64,000 nucleotides of DNA from Halobellus sp. Atlit-31R (GTDB lineage Archaea; Halobacteriota; Halobacteria; Halobacteriales; Haloferacaceae): NCBI GenBank assembly GCA_003665935.1, contig QPLR01000001.1:496001-560000 (forward strand), in the 5' to 3' direction. The notes below the pieces were generated by a model, which was not told the DNA's origin, did no database searches, and worked only from the letters and a program-made list of their open reading frames with translations. Position numbers and translations under genes: made by a program. Positions 1 to 7,833 of this stretch are shown in pieces (the first letter of the stretch is position 1; every line of letters begins with the position of its first letter).

Positions 1-1
1 C

Positions 2-88
2 GACATCGCGCTCGTCTACGGGATGCTGAACTTCCTGATGAGCATCGCCATCTCGAAGTTCACTGTCGAACGGGGCGGGGTGATCTAG
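2..88 (+). CDS. mnhF: Na+/H+ antiporter subunit MnhF, C-terminal fragment
   Basis: Only the last 28 codons are inside the window, and the TAG stop abuts the next start. The visible residues (ALVYGMLNFL, then a short basic and acidic tail) match the last membrane helix of MnhF/MrpF, a small three-helix subunit of the multisubunit cation/proton antiporter in the cell membrane. The position directly before mnhG is the usual Mrp order. Assignment rests on this short tail and on context. Confidence 0.75.
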   Translation, partial: DIALVYGMLNFLMSIAISKFTVERGGVI

Positions 89-400
89 ATGACGATCACC
101 GAACTGCTCGTCGTCGCGCTCGTCGCCGCGGGGACGTTCTTCGGGTTCGTCGCGGTGGTCGGCATCGTCCGGCTCCCGGATTTGTACACTCGCGCGCACG
201 CGACCTCGAAGAGCGACACGCTGGGAATCCTCCTGACGCTGAGCGGAGCCGCGCTGGTGTTCGGCGCTGACCTGGCCGTCGCGAAGACGGCGCTGCTCGG
301 AATCTTCCTGTTCGTGACCAATCCGACGGCCGCCCACGCGATCACGCGGGCGGCCTACGATCAGGGGATCGCGCCCTGGACGCAGGAGGGCGACGAATGA
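89..400 (+). CDS. mnhG: Na+/H+ antiporter subunit MnhG
   Basis: A 103-residue membrane protein with three hydrophobic helices. The conserved loop after helix 1 (VRLPDLYTRAHATSK, about residues 27-42) is the MnhG/MrpG/PhaG signature, and the length is typical. MnhG is a small accessory subunit of the Mrp antiporter complex that exchanges cytoplasmic Na+ for external protons. It starts with ATG directly after the mnhF stop and overlaps the next gene by 4 bp, so it belongs to the same operon. Confidence 0.93.
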   Translation: MTITELLVVALVAAGTFFGFVAVVGIVRLPDLYTRAHATSKSDTLGILLTLSGAALVFGADLAVAKTALLGIFLFVTNPTAAHAITRAAYDQGIAPWTQEGDE

Positions 401-939
401 CGGCCGTTTCGACGATGCTCGCCGTCGTCCTCACCTTCGCGGTCTTCGCTGCGATCGCCGCGATCTTCCTGCGGGACGTGCTCAACGCGATCGTCGCGTT
501 CGCCGCGTTCAGTTTCGGCATCGCCGTCTCGTGGATTCTCCTGGCCGCGCCGGACGTCGCCCTGACGGAGGCGGCGGTGGGCGCTGGCATCACTACGGTG
601 CTGTTTCTCGTGACGATCGCGAAGACCGTCCGTCCGAGCGGCGAGCGGCTCTTCGAGCGGATCGCCTGGCGGTCTGTCGCGGCCGTCGCGGTCCTCGTCG
701 GATCGCTGCTGACGACCATCCGGTCGCTGCCGGCGATCGGCGCGAGCGACGCGCCGGTGGCGACCTCGCGGATCACGGAGTACTACCTGCAGAACGCCTA
801 CCCCGAGACCGGCGTCGAGAACGTCGTGACGGCCGTCCTGGCCGCCTACCGTGGGTTCGACACCCTCGGCGAGGCGACGGTGGTCATCGCCGCCGGCCTC
901 GCGGTGCTTCTCGTCCTTCGACAGGAGGCGTACGTATGA
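397..939 (+). CDS. MrpA C-terminal-like subunit (DUF4040/MbhD + MbhE type)
   Basis: A 180-residue membrane protein. The first half (DVLNAIVAFAAFSFG, APDVALTEAAVGAG, about residues 27-70) matches the DUF4040/MbhD region. The last third (GVENVVTAVLAAYRGFDTLGE, residues about 132-152) matches the MbhE region. Both make up the C-terminal part of MrpA in bacteria; here that part is a separate gene, as is common in archaea. It probably builds the cation-translocating part of the Mrp complex with MnhB, MnhC and MnhG. It overlaps mnhG and mnhB by 4 bp each. Confidence 0.85.
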   Translation: MTAVSTMLAVVLTFAVFAAIAAIFLRDVLNAIVAFAAFSFGIAVSWILLAAPDVALTEAAVGAGITTVLFLVTIAKTVRPSGERLFERIAWRSVAAVAVLVGSLLTTIRSLPAIGASDAPVATSRITEYYLQNAYPETGVENVVTAVLAAYRGFDTLGEATVVIAAGLAVLLVLRQEAYV

Positions 940-1442
940 GTCAATCAGATCCGAACCGAACCTACGTCGAGAGTACGATCATTATGACGACGGTCCGCGT
1001 GGTGGTCCCCTTCGTCTTCACCTTCGGACTGTTCGTGATGTTCCACGGCGCGGAGTCGGCGGGCGGCGGCTTCCAGGGCGGCGTCATCGTCGCCTCGGCG
1101 GTCTTGCTCGTCGCGTTCGCGTTCGGGATCGAACCGACGCGTGCGTGGCTGGAGGGACCGCTCGCACAGGTCGCCATCGCCACCGGCGGTGGCGTGTTCG
1201 CGCTCATCGGACTGGGCGCGCTGGCGTCGAGCGGCGCGTTCCTCGACTACGCGGCGTACGGCTTCGGGAAGGACGGTGTCAAGTACGGCATCGAGCTCGT
1301 AGAGCTCGGGATCGGCGCAGTCGTCTCCGGGGTCCTCGTGAGCCTGTTCTTCAGTCTCTCACAGGGAGACTTCCGGTCCGTCGCGAGCGGGGACGGGAAC
1401 GGCGAGGCCGACACCGAGGCCGCGGGAGGTGACCACGCGTGA
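936..1442 (+). CDS. mnhB: Na+/H+ antiporter subunit MnhB
   Basis: A 168-residue membrane protein with four predicted helices. The segment FHGAESAGGGFQGGVI (about residues 41-56) is the MnhB family hallmark (usual form HGHxxPGGGFQGG). The ATG at 936 overlaps the upstream stop by 4 bp and was preferred to far-upstream in-frame starts, which lie inside the preceding gene. The acidic Gly/Asp/Glu-rich tail is typical of haloarchaeal membrane proteins. Role: integral subunit of the Mrp cation/proton antiporter. Confidence 0.93.
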   Translation: MSQSDPNRTYVESTIIMTTVRVVVPFVFTFGLFVMFHGAESAGGGFQGGVIVASAVLLVAFAFGIEPTRAWLEGPLAQVAIATGGGVFALIGLGALASSGAFLDYAAYGFGKDGVKYGIELVELGIGAVVSGVLVSLFFSLSQGDFRSVASGDGNGEADTEAAGGDHA

Positions 1443-1801
1443 TCGACCTGCTTGCGACTCACTACAACTACCTCGTGTTCGTCGCACTCGTCGCGCTCGG
1501 ACTGTACGGCGTCACGGCGAGCCCGAACCTGGTGAAGAAGGTGATCGCCCTGAACGTCTTCCAGGTCGGCGTCTTCCTGTTCTTCGTCACGAGCGGCTAC
1601 GTCGACGGCGCGGCACCGCCGGTGGTGCACGGCGACGGCGCGGCGACGTACGCGAGTCCGCTGCCGCACGTGCTCATCCTCACCGCTATCGTCGTCGGGG
1701 TCAGCCTGACGGCGGTGGCGCTCGCGCTCGTCGTGCGCATCTACGACGCGTACGGGACGCTCGACGAAGACGCCATCCGGGAGGTACAGCTGAATGACTG
1801 A
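1439..1801 (+). CDS. mnhC: Na+/H+ antiporter subunit MnhC
   Basis: A 120-residue, three-helix membrane protein related to complex I NuoK. The motifs YNYLVFVALVALGLYGV, KKVIALNVFQVGVFLFF and PLPHVLILTAIVVGVS are typical of MnhC/MrpC. The GTG start at 1439 overlaps mnhB by 4 bp, and the end overlaps mnhD by 8 bp. NuoK-like subunits carry part of the proton or cation path through the membrane arm of the complex. Confidence 0.94.
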   Translation: MIDLLATHYNYLVFVALVALGLYGVTASPNLVKKVIALNVFQVGVFLFFVTSGYVDGAAPPVVHGDGAATYASPLPHVLILTAIVVGVSLTAVALALVVRIYDAYGTLDEDAIREVQLND

Positions 1802-3368
1802 CGCGATCGTCCTGCTGGTCGTCGTGCCGATCGTGTTCGCGCTCGCGCCGATCGCGCTCGGGCGCCTGTGGGACGGCGCTGGCTGGGTCGCGGCCGCTAT
1901 CGCTGCGATTGCCCATCTGGCGCTCTCGCTGCGCGTCGTCGCCGAAGTGCTCGCTGCCGGGCGATTCACCTACGCCGTCGGTAACTTCACGCCGCCGTTC
2001 GGCATCGAACTCGTCGCCGACGGAGTGTCCGCGACGCTCGTGCTCTTGGTCTCGGTCGTGACCGTCGCCGTAGTCGTCTACTCGCGGCGGAGCGGTCCGG
2101 ACGGCAACAGTTTCTACAGCGAGTTGCTGTTGCTCACCGCGGGCATCTCCGGGGTGTTCGTGACGGGCGACGTGTTCAATCTGTACGTCTTCATCGAGAT
2201 CACCGGGCTGGCGACGTACGCGCTGGTCGCGACCGGGCGCTCGCCGGCCGCGGCGGTCGCGAGCCTGAAGTACCTCCTCGTGGGGACGATCGGGGCGTCG
2301 CTGTATCTGCTCGGCGTCGGCTATCTGTACATCGCCACTGGAACGCTGAATATGGCCGATCTGTCGGCGCAGTTGCAGACGATCGGTTACGACTCGCCGC
2401 TGGTGCTGACCGGGTTCGCGCTGCTCGTCGTCGGCCTCGCGGTGAAGTCGGCGCTGTTCCCGCTGCACACCTGGCAACCCGACGCCTACGCGGAGTCGCC
2501 GGACAGTATCACCGCGTACATCTCCGCACTCGTCTCGACGGCGGCCGCGTACGCGCTGTTCCGCCTGATTTACGTGGTGTTCACGCCCGCGTTCGACGCC
2601 GCGGTGCCGTTCGCGCTCGACGCGTTGGTGCTTCTGGCGTCGGTCAGTGTGGTCGTCGGGTCCGTACTCGCCGTGTTGCAGTCCGACCTCAAGCGGATGT
2701 TGGCGTACTCCTCGGTCGCGCAGTTCGGGCTGGTGATCGCCGGCTTCGCCGTCGCCAACGCGACGGCCGTGACCGGCGGACTCGTCCACCTCGTCGGACA
2801 CGCGATTATGAAGGCGGGGCTCTTCGTCGGCGTCGGCGCGCTCGCGAGCGTCGCGGGCGGCCGCACCGTCGACGATCTGGCGGGCGTCGCCGACCGTGCC
2901 CCGATCGTCAGCGCCGCGTTCGCCGTCCTCGCGTTCGCGCTCGTCGGCGTCCCGCCGGCGATCGGCTTCGCCGGGAAGTGGCACATCGTCCTCGGCGCGG
3001 TCGAGGGCGGCCGCTGGGGCGTCGCCGCCGTCGCGGTCGTGAGCACGCTCCTGACGCTCGCGTACTTCGCGCGGGTCGTCGAGCGGATGTACTTCCGAGA
3101 TGCGCCGTCGACCGCACCGCAGGCGGTGAGCGGCACTGACGCTGCGACGGCGACCGACACCGACACCGCGCTGACTCCCGACGGGGGCGCGTCGGGCGCT
3201 TCGTCGACGTCCGGTGACGAGCGATCGACGTCGACGGCCGCTGCGGGCGTCACTGTCGAGGCCCGCGCGATCGTCGTCGCCGCCGCCGTCGGGGCGGTCG
3301 TACTCGGGCTGTTCGCGACCGACCTTATCGCCGTCTTCGAGCCCGTGCTGGAGGTGTACTTCCAATGA
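1794..3368 (+). CDS. mnhD: Na+/H+ antiporter subunit MnhD (proton-conducting membrane transporter)
   Basis: A 524-residue polytopic protein of the complex I NuoL/M/N antiporter-like family. A glutamate in the fifth-helix region (YVFIEITGLATYAL), the lysine segment GLAVKSALFPLHTWQPDAY and LKRMLAYSSVAQFG are the expected proton-channel motifs. Residues about 446-492 form an Ala/Thr/Ser/Asp-rich insert before the last helix, presumably a salt-adapted loop. It overlaps mnhC by 8 bp and the next gene by 4 bp. It is the first of three paralogous large subunits here. Confidence 0.92.
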   Translation: MTDAIVLLVVVPIVFALAPIALGRLWDGAGWVAAAIAAIAHLALSLRVVAEVLAAGRFTYAVGNFTPPFGIELVADGVSATLVLLVSVVTVAVVVYSRRSGPDGNSFYSELLLLTAGISGVFVTGDVFNLYVFIEITGLATYALVATGRSPAAAVASLKYLLVGTIGASLYLLGVGYLYIATGTLNMADLSAQLQTIGYDSPLVLTGFALLVVGLAVKSALFPLHTWQPDAYAESPDSITAYISALVSTAAAYALFRLIYVVFTPAFDAAVPFALDALVLLASVSVVVGSVLAVLQSDLKRMLAYSSVAQFGLVIAGFAVANATAVTGGLVHLVGHAIMKAGLFVGVGALASVAGGRTVDDLAGVADRAPIVSAAFAVLAFALVGVPPAIGFAGKWHIVLGAVEGGRWGVAAVAVVSTLLTLAYFARVVERMYFRDAPSTAPQAVSGTDAATATDTDTALTPDGGASGASSTSGDERSTSTAAAGVTVEARAIVVAAAVGAVVLGLFATDLIAVFEPVLEVYFQ

Positions 3369-5233
3369 CCGAGATCGACTCTCTCAGGCCGTTGGCGGCG
3401 GTGTTGCTCCCCGCTATCGGCATTCTCGCTATCGTCGCAACGCGCCGTCGACCGAACGTCCGTGAAGGCTTCACGATCCTCACGGCGCTCGGGACGTTCG
3501 GGATCGTCGCGAGCCTCGTGCCCGCGACGCTCGCGGGGACGACCCACGTCTCGCGACTGGGAACGTTCGTGCCGGGGATCGACCTCACGCTCAGCGCCGA
3601 CCCGTTGGGGATGATCTTCGCGCTGCTCGCGAGTGCGCTGTGGCTCGTCACGAGCTTCTACAGCATCGGCTACATGCGCGGGCTCGACGAGCACTCTCAG
3701 ACGCGGTACTTCGCGGCCTTCGCGGGCAGCGTCGGCGCGGCGCTCGGCGTCGCGTTCGCGTCGAACCTCGTCGCGCTGTACGTCTTCTACGAACTGCTGA
3801 CCGTGGCGACGTACCCGCTCGTCGCCCACGACGAGAGCGACACGGCCCGGAAAGCCGGTCGGAAGTACCTCACCTACACCTTCGGCGGCGGCGTCGCCGT
3901 GCTGGCCGGGACGGTGCTGGTCTTCTGGACGACCGGTACCGTCGCGTTCACGCCCGGCGGCATCGCCGAACTGGCGACCGCCGACCCCGTGCTGGCGCGC
4001 GCCGCGTTCGCGCTGCTGGCCGCCGGGTTCGGCGTGAAGGCCGCGCTGATGCCCGTCCACTCGTGGCTCCCGGACGCGATGGTCGCGCCGACGCCGGTGT
4101 CGGGACTCCTGCACGCGGTGGCGGTCGTCAAGAGCGGCGTCTTCGGCATCGCGCGCGTCGTACTCGACGTCTTCGGCCCCGAGACCGTCGGGCAACTGGG
4201 TGTCGGACTGCCGCTCGCGGCCGTCGCGGCCGTCACCATCGTCGTTTCGAGTGTCATCGCGCTGCGACAGGACAACCTGAAGCGGCGGCTCGCGTACTCG
4301 ACGATCAGCCAGCTCTCCTACATCGTGCTCGGACTTGGGCTCCTCTCGCCGGCGGCGCTCGTCGGCGGACTACTACACATTCCGGCGCACGCGTTTATGA
4401 AGCTCACACTGTTCTTCTGTGCGGGCGCGATTCACGTCGAGACACACACCGACGACATCAGCGATATGGCCGGGATCGGCAAGCGGATGCCGGTCACGAT
4501 GGCCGCCTTCGCGGTCGCGAGCGTCGGGATGGCGGGGCTCCCGCTCGTCGCCGGCTTCGTGAGCAAGTGGTACCTCCTGATCGGGAGCCTCGACACCGGC
4601 AACGCGGTCTTCGCGGGCGTTCTCCTCGTCTCGGGGCTGCTGAACGTCGGCTACTTCTGGCCGATCGTCTACCAGGCGTTCTTCCAGACGCCCGAGGACA
4701 CCGACGCGAAGCCGCTCGTGGAGTTCCCGATCGGCGGGCCGCGGGTCCGCGCCGACGGCGGCGAGCGGGCTGAAAACGAGCGGGCCGACGACGAGCCGAT
4801 TCCGAACGCCGAAACCGCAGCCGACCCCGGCGTCGATCCCGCCGATCCGGCCGAAACCGTCGAACCGGACGTCGAGCCCTCCGACAGTGAGGGTCGAGTC
4901 GAGATCGAAGCCCGTAGCAACGGCGAGTACGCCGTCGACCGCAACCCCAGCGATCACCGCACCGACGAGAGCGACCCCGAGGACGCGGAGGAGACGGATG
5001 CCGACCACCACGCCGAACACGCAGACGCGGACGACCACCACGGACACCACGGCGGCCCGCCGGCTACCGGCTGGGAACGCCGCGGATTCGGCGAGGAGAG
5101 CACGTGGTTTATGCTCGGACCGATCACCGTCGCGGCCGCGGGCGCCGTCGCGCTCGGCCTCGTTCCGCGCGGGATGGTGTTCCTCGCGCTCGTCCAGCGC
5201 GTCGTCGCCGAGGCGACGGGGGTGGTGTTCTGA
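3365..5233 (+). CDS. Mrp large subunit, MnhD/MnhA-like, with acidic His-rich insert
   Basis: A 622-residue NuoL/M/N-family membrane protein. Family motifs include FYSIGYMRGL, YVFYELLTVATYPLV, GFGVKAALMPVHSWLPDA and NLKRRLAYSTISQLSY. Between the penultimate and last helices (residues about 450-585) lies a long hydrophilic insert, very rich in Asp, Glu and Pro and ending in a histidine cluster (DDHHGHHGG), then a final helix. Such a long charged loop is unusual for the family; metal or cation binding is possible but unproven. It overlaps mnhD by 4 bp and the next gene by 1 bp. Confidence 0.88.
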   Translation: MTEIDSLRPLAAVLLPAIGILAIVATRRRPNVREGFTILTALGTFGIVASLVPATLAGTTHVSRLGTFVPGIDLTLSADPLGMIFALLASALWLVTSFYSIGYMRGLDEHSQTRYFAAFAGSVGAALGVAFASNLVALYVFYELLTVATYPLVAHDESDTARKAGRKYLTYTFGGGVAVLAGTVLVFWTTGTVAFTPGGIAELATADPVLARAAFALLAAGFGVKAALMPVHSWLPDAMVAPTPVSGLLHAVAVVKSGVFGIARVVLDVFGPETVGQLGVGLPLAAVAAVTIVVSSVIALRQDNLKRRLAYSTISQLSYIVLGLGLLSPAALVGGLLHIPAHAFMKLTLFFCAGAIHVETHTDDISDMAGIGKRMPVTMAAFAVASVGMAGLPLVAGFVSKWYLLIGSLDTGNAVFAGVLLVSGLLNVGYFWPIVYQAFFQTPEDTDAKPLVEFPIGGPRVRADGGERAENERADDEPIPNAETAADPGVDPADPAETVEPDVEPSDSEGRVEIEARSNGEYAVDRNPSDHRTDESDPEDAEETDADHHAEHADADDHHGHHGGPPATGWERRGFGEESTWFMLGPITVAAAGAVALGLVPRGMVFLALVQRVVAEATGVVF

Positions 5234-7041
5234 TGACCGCCCTCTCGCCGCTCGCCGCGGACGCGACGGTGCTGGCCTCCGAGGTGCCGTCGCTGCCGAC
5301 GGCCGACGTGCCGACCGTGGTACCGCCGGCAGTCGTCATCCTCGCCGTGGCCGTCGTCGCGCCGTTCCTGTCGCGCCGACTGGGACACGCGCTCGGCGTG
5401 CTCGCGACCGGCGGCGTGGCCGTCTGGTCGCTGCTCGTCCCGGCGGGCGTCTATCTGCCGGTCTCGTTCCTCGGCTTCGACGCCGTGTTGATCAACGTCG
5501 ACGCCTTCTCCCGGCTGATGGGCGTCATCTTCGGGCTCATCGGCGCGGCCGCCGTGCTGTACTCGTACTCCTCGAACGCGGAGAACCGCCAGACGGCCTT
5601 CGCCCTCGGCTACGTCGGCACGAGCGTCGGCTCCGTCTTCGCCGGCGACTGGCTGACGATGGTCTTCTTCTGGGAGCTGATGGCCGTCACCAGCACGCTC
5701 TTGGTGTGGGACTACGGCGGGAAGGCCGTCCGCGCGGGCTTCCGCTACGCGATCTACCACGGCCTCGGCGGCAGTCTGCTGATGGCCGCGATCGTCTGGC
5801 ATTACACCGAGGTCGGGTCGTTCCTCTTCAGCGCCTCCACGGGGATCAGTGCGGGGATCCCCGCGGCTCTGGCGGCCGTCGGCATCGGCGTCAACGTCGG
5901 CTTCGTCGGCCTGCACACCTGGCTGCCCGACACCTACCCGCGGCCGCACGTCGCCGCCAGCGTCTTCCTCTCTGTGTACACGACGAAGACCGGCGTCTAC
6001 GGCCTCGCGCGGGCCTTCCCCGACGGCAACCTCGCGATCGCGTACATGGGCGCGGCGATGGCGCTGGTCGGCGTCGTCTACGCCCTCCTGCAGAACGACA
6101 TGCGTCGTCTCCTGTCGTACCACATCCAGTCGCAGGTCGGCTACATGGTCGCGGGCGTCGGCGTCGGAACGGCGCTGGCGACGGCCGGCGCGTTCGCACA
6201 CGTGTTCAACCACATCCTCTACAAGGCGCTGCTCTTCATGACCGCGGGCGTCGTGATCGCCCGGACGAACGAGCAGAGCCTGAAGCGACTCGGCGGCCTG
6301 GGTCGGGCGCTGCCGGTGACCGCACTCGCGTTCACGGCCGCGGCGCTCTCGATCAGCGGCTTCCCCGGCTTCAACGGCTTCGTCAGCAAAGGGATGATCA
6401 CTGCAGCAGCCCACAAGGAGCATCTCGACGGCATCTTCTACATCCTCTTGGCTGCCGGCGTGGGGACGTTTATGTCGTTCATCAAGTTCGGCTACTACGC
6501 CTTCCTCCACGGCGAGGGGCAGACGTGGACGATCCGCCGGTCGGTCACCGGCCAGCGGATCGCGATGCTCACCGTCGCGACGCTCTGTGTCGTGCTCGGG
6601 CTCTACCCCGACGCGCTGTTCGCGCTGCTGCCCGGCAGCACCGCCGACGCGCATCCGTTCACGCTGAGCCACCTCGGTGAGGGCTTCCTGCTCGCGTTCC
6701 TCGGCGTCGTCGGCTTCGCGGTCCTGAAGAAGCCGCTCTCGAAGGTCGGCCCCGGCATCGACGTCGACGCCGTGATCGAACCGGCCACCTTCTACGGGAT
6801 GCGCGGTCTCGTCCGCGGCGTCACCGACCTGTTCGCCGCCGTCGACAGAGCGGTCGTCGCGGCAGCCAACGCGGCGCTCGCCGCTGCCGGCGACCCCTAC
6901 AGCGCGATTCGAGACCCGGCTGGAGCGCTCGTCGGTGAAGAGGGACGAACGCTGAAGGAGGGCAGTCTTCGAGCGAGCATCGCTACGAGCATCCTCCTGG
7001 TCGTGGTGGTTCTGACGGCGACGCTCGTCGGTCTGCTGTAG
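5233..7041 (+). CDS. Mrp large subunit, MnhD/MnhA-like (third paralogue)
   Basis: A 602-residue polytopic protein of the same proton-channel family; WELMAVTSTLLVW, VGFVGLHTWLPDTYPRPHV and NDMRRLLSYHIQSQVGYM are the recognisable channel motifs. The ATG at 5233 overlaps the previous stop (TGATG), and the in-frame extension upstream is arginine-rich and not real. The C-terminal 120 residues after the last channel helix end in one further helix. It is the last gene of the operon, followed by 266 non-coding bases. Four of the seven CATG sites seen in the window fall in this gene at 6045-6240. Confidence 0.88.
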   Translation: MTALSPLAADATVLASEVPSLPTADVPTVVPPAVVILAVAVVAPFLSRRLGHALGVLATGGVAVWSLLVPAGVYLPVSFLGFDAVLINVDAFSRLMGVIFGLIGAAAVLYSYSSNAENRQTAFALGYVGTSVGSVFAGDWLTMVFFWELMAVTSTLLVWDYGGKAVRAGFRYAIYHGLGGSLLMAAIVWHYTEVGSFLFSASTGISAGIPAALAAVGIGVNVGFVGLHTWLPDTYPRPHVAASVFLSVYTTKTGVYGLARAFPDGNLAIAYMGAAMALVGVVYALLQNDMRRLLSYHIQSQVGYMVAGVGVGTALATAGAFAHVFNHILYKALLFMTAGVVIARTNEQSLKRLGGLGRALPVTALAFTAAALSISGFPGFNGFVSKGMITAAAHKEHLDGIFYILLAAGVGTFMSFIKFGYYAFLHGEGQTWTIRRSVTGQRIAMLTVATLCVVLGLYPDALFALLPGSTADAHPFTLSHLGEGFLLAFLGVVGFAVLKKPLSKVGPGIDVDAVIEPATFYGMRGLVRGVTDLFAAVDRAVVAAANAALAAAGDPYSAIRDPAGALVGEEGRTLKEGSLRASIATSILLVVVVLTATLVGLL

Positions 7042-7231
7042 CGCGAGCGTCTGTCCTCCGTATTTTCGCGTCCGCTCTGCGTGGCGAGCCACGCGACGAT
7101 CCGCCGTCGCCGTGAGCGGCAGTGTCCCAGCAGTTCGGAGCGGGGGAGGTCGTCTACCGGGTGATCGCTCTCTGCTGCGTCAGGAAACTTTCTGATAAAT
7201 AATTCGGTTCTTTAGGACATTCCGTCAACTC

Positions 7232-7248
7232 AAAGAAGCATTTATCCG
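7232..7248 (+). promoter_or_regulatory. Probable archaeal promoter (BRE + TATA) for the TrkA-N gene
   Basis: A purine-rich BRE-like run (AAAGAAG) is followed by TTTATCC at 7241-7247, in an AT-richer patch after the Mrp operon. Transcription would start near 7268-7272 and give a leader of about 35-40 nt before the ATG at 7308, longer than the leaderless norm in this window. Confidence 0.5.
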
Positions 7249-7307
7249 TTTCTGTCCTCTACGCGGAGTTACGTGACTACTATCGACGCCGCACTCTGAT
7301 TATCCCA

Positions 7308-7832
7308 ATGACTGACATACACGTATCCGTGCTCGGCGGCGGCCAGACCGGTCGTCGGCTCGCGGAGGATCTCGTAGCGCACTCCACAGCGGGCGACATC
7401 AGATTCGTCGACGACAGCGAACCGGCCGTCGAGCGCGCCGACGCCAACGGCGTGCACGCGACGCACACACCAGTGACCGACGCCGAATCGGCGGTCGTCG
7501 AAGCCGCCACCGACGCCGAGATCGCGGTCCTCGTCGGCGACAACGACGGGATGAACCTCCTGCTGGCACAGCGATTACGCCTGCGGGACGCCGACCTCGA
7601 CCTCGTCGTCTTGGTCAACGATCCGCGTAACCGTGAGGCGTTCGGCGCACTGGACGTCGAGACGGTGTGTGTCGCCCAGGCGACGGTGGCCGCCCTCGGC
7701 GTGCAGATTTCGGAGCTCACACCGATGGAGGGCGGTCTCGACGCGTTCGGCCGCGAGTGCGCACGAGCGATCGACGCCGAGGACGACCGCAGCGAGAACG
7801 GTGACCTGACCACCGATCGGACGGTGGGATAG
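7308..7832 (+). CDS. TrkA-N (RCK) NAD-binding protein, stand-alone
   Basis: A 174-residue protein with one Rossmann fold: VLGGGQTGRRLAEDL (about residues 7-21) is a GxGxxG-like nucleotide loop, FVDD (31-34) carries the acidic residue expected at the end of strand 2, and AVLVGDNDGMNLLLAQ follows TrkA-N. There is no second domain, only an acidic tail. Such proteins gate or sense NAD(H) or nucleotides for membrane transporters. It ends 1 bp before the GTG of the APC transporter, so it is probably the regulatory partner of that transporter rather than of the distant trkH. Confidence 0.8.
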   Translation: MTDIHVSVLGGGQTGRRLAEDLVAHSTAGDIRFVDDSEPAVERADANGVHATHTPVTDAESAVVEAATDAEIAVLVGDNDGMNLLLAQRLRLRDADLDLVVLVNDPRNREAFGALDVETVCVAQATVAALGVQISELTPMEGGLDAFGRECARAIDAEDDRSENGDLTTDRTVG

Positions 7833-7833
7833 C

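Noticed and set aside
4954-7092. Long minus-strand open frame of over 700 codons
   Set aside because: It is antisense to two Mrp subunits with clear membrane and family motifs. Its product is Arg/Asp/Glu-rich with no domain, as GC-rich DNA often gives.
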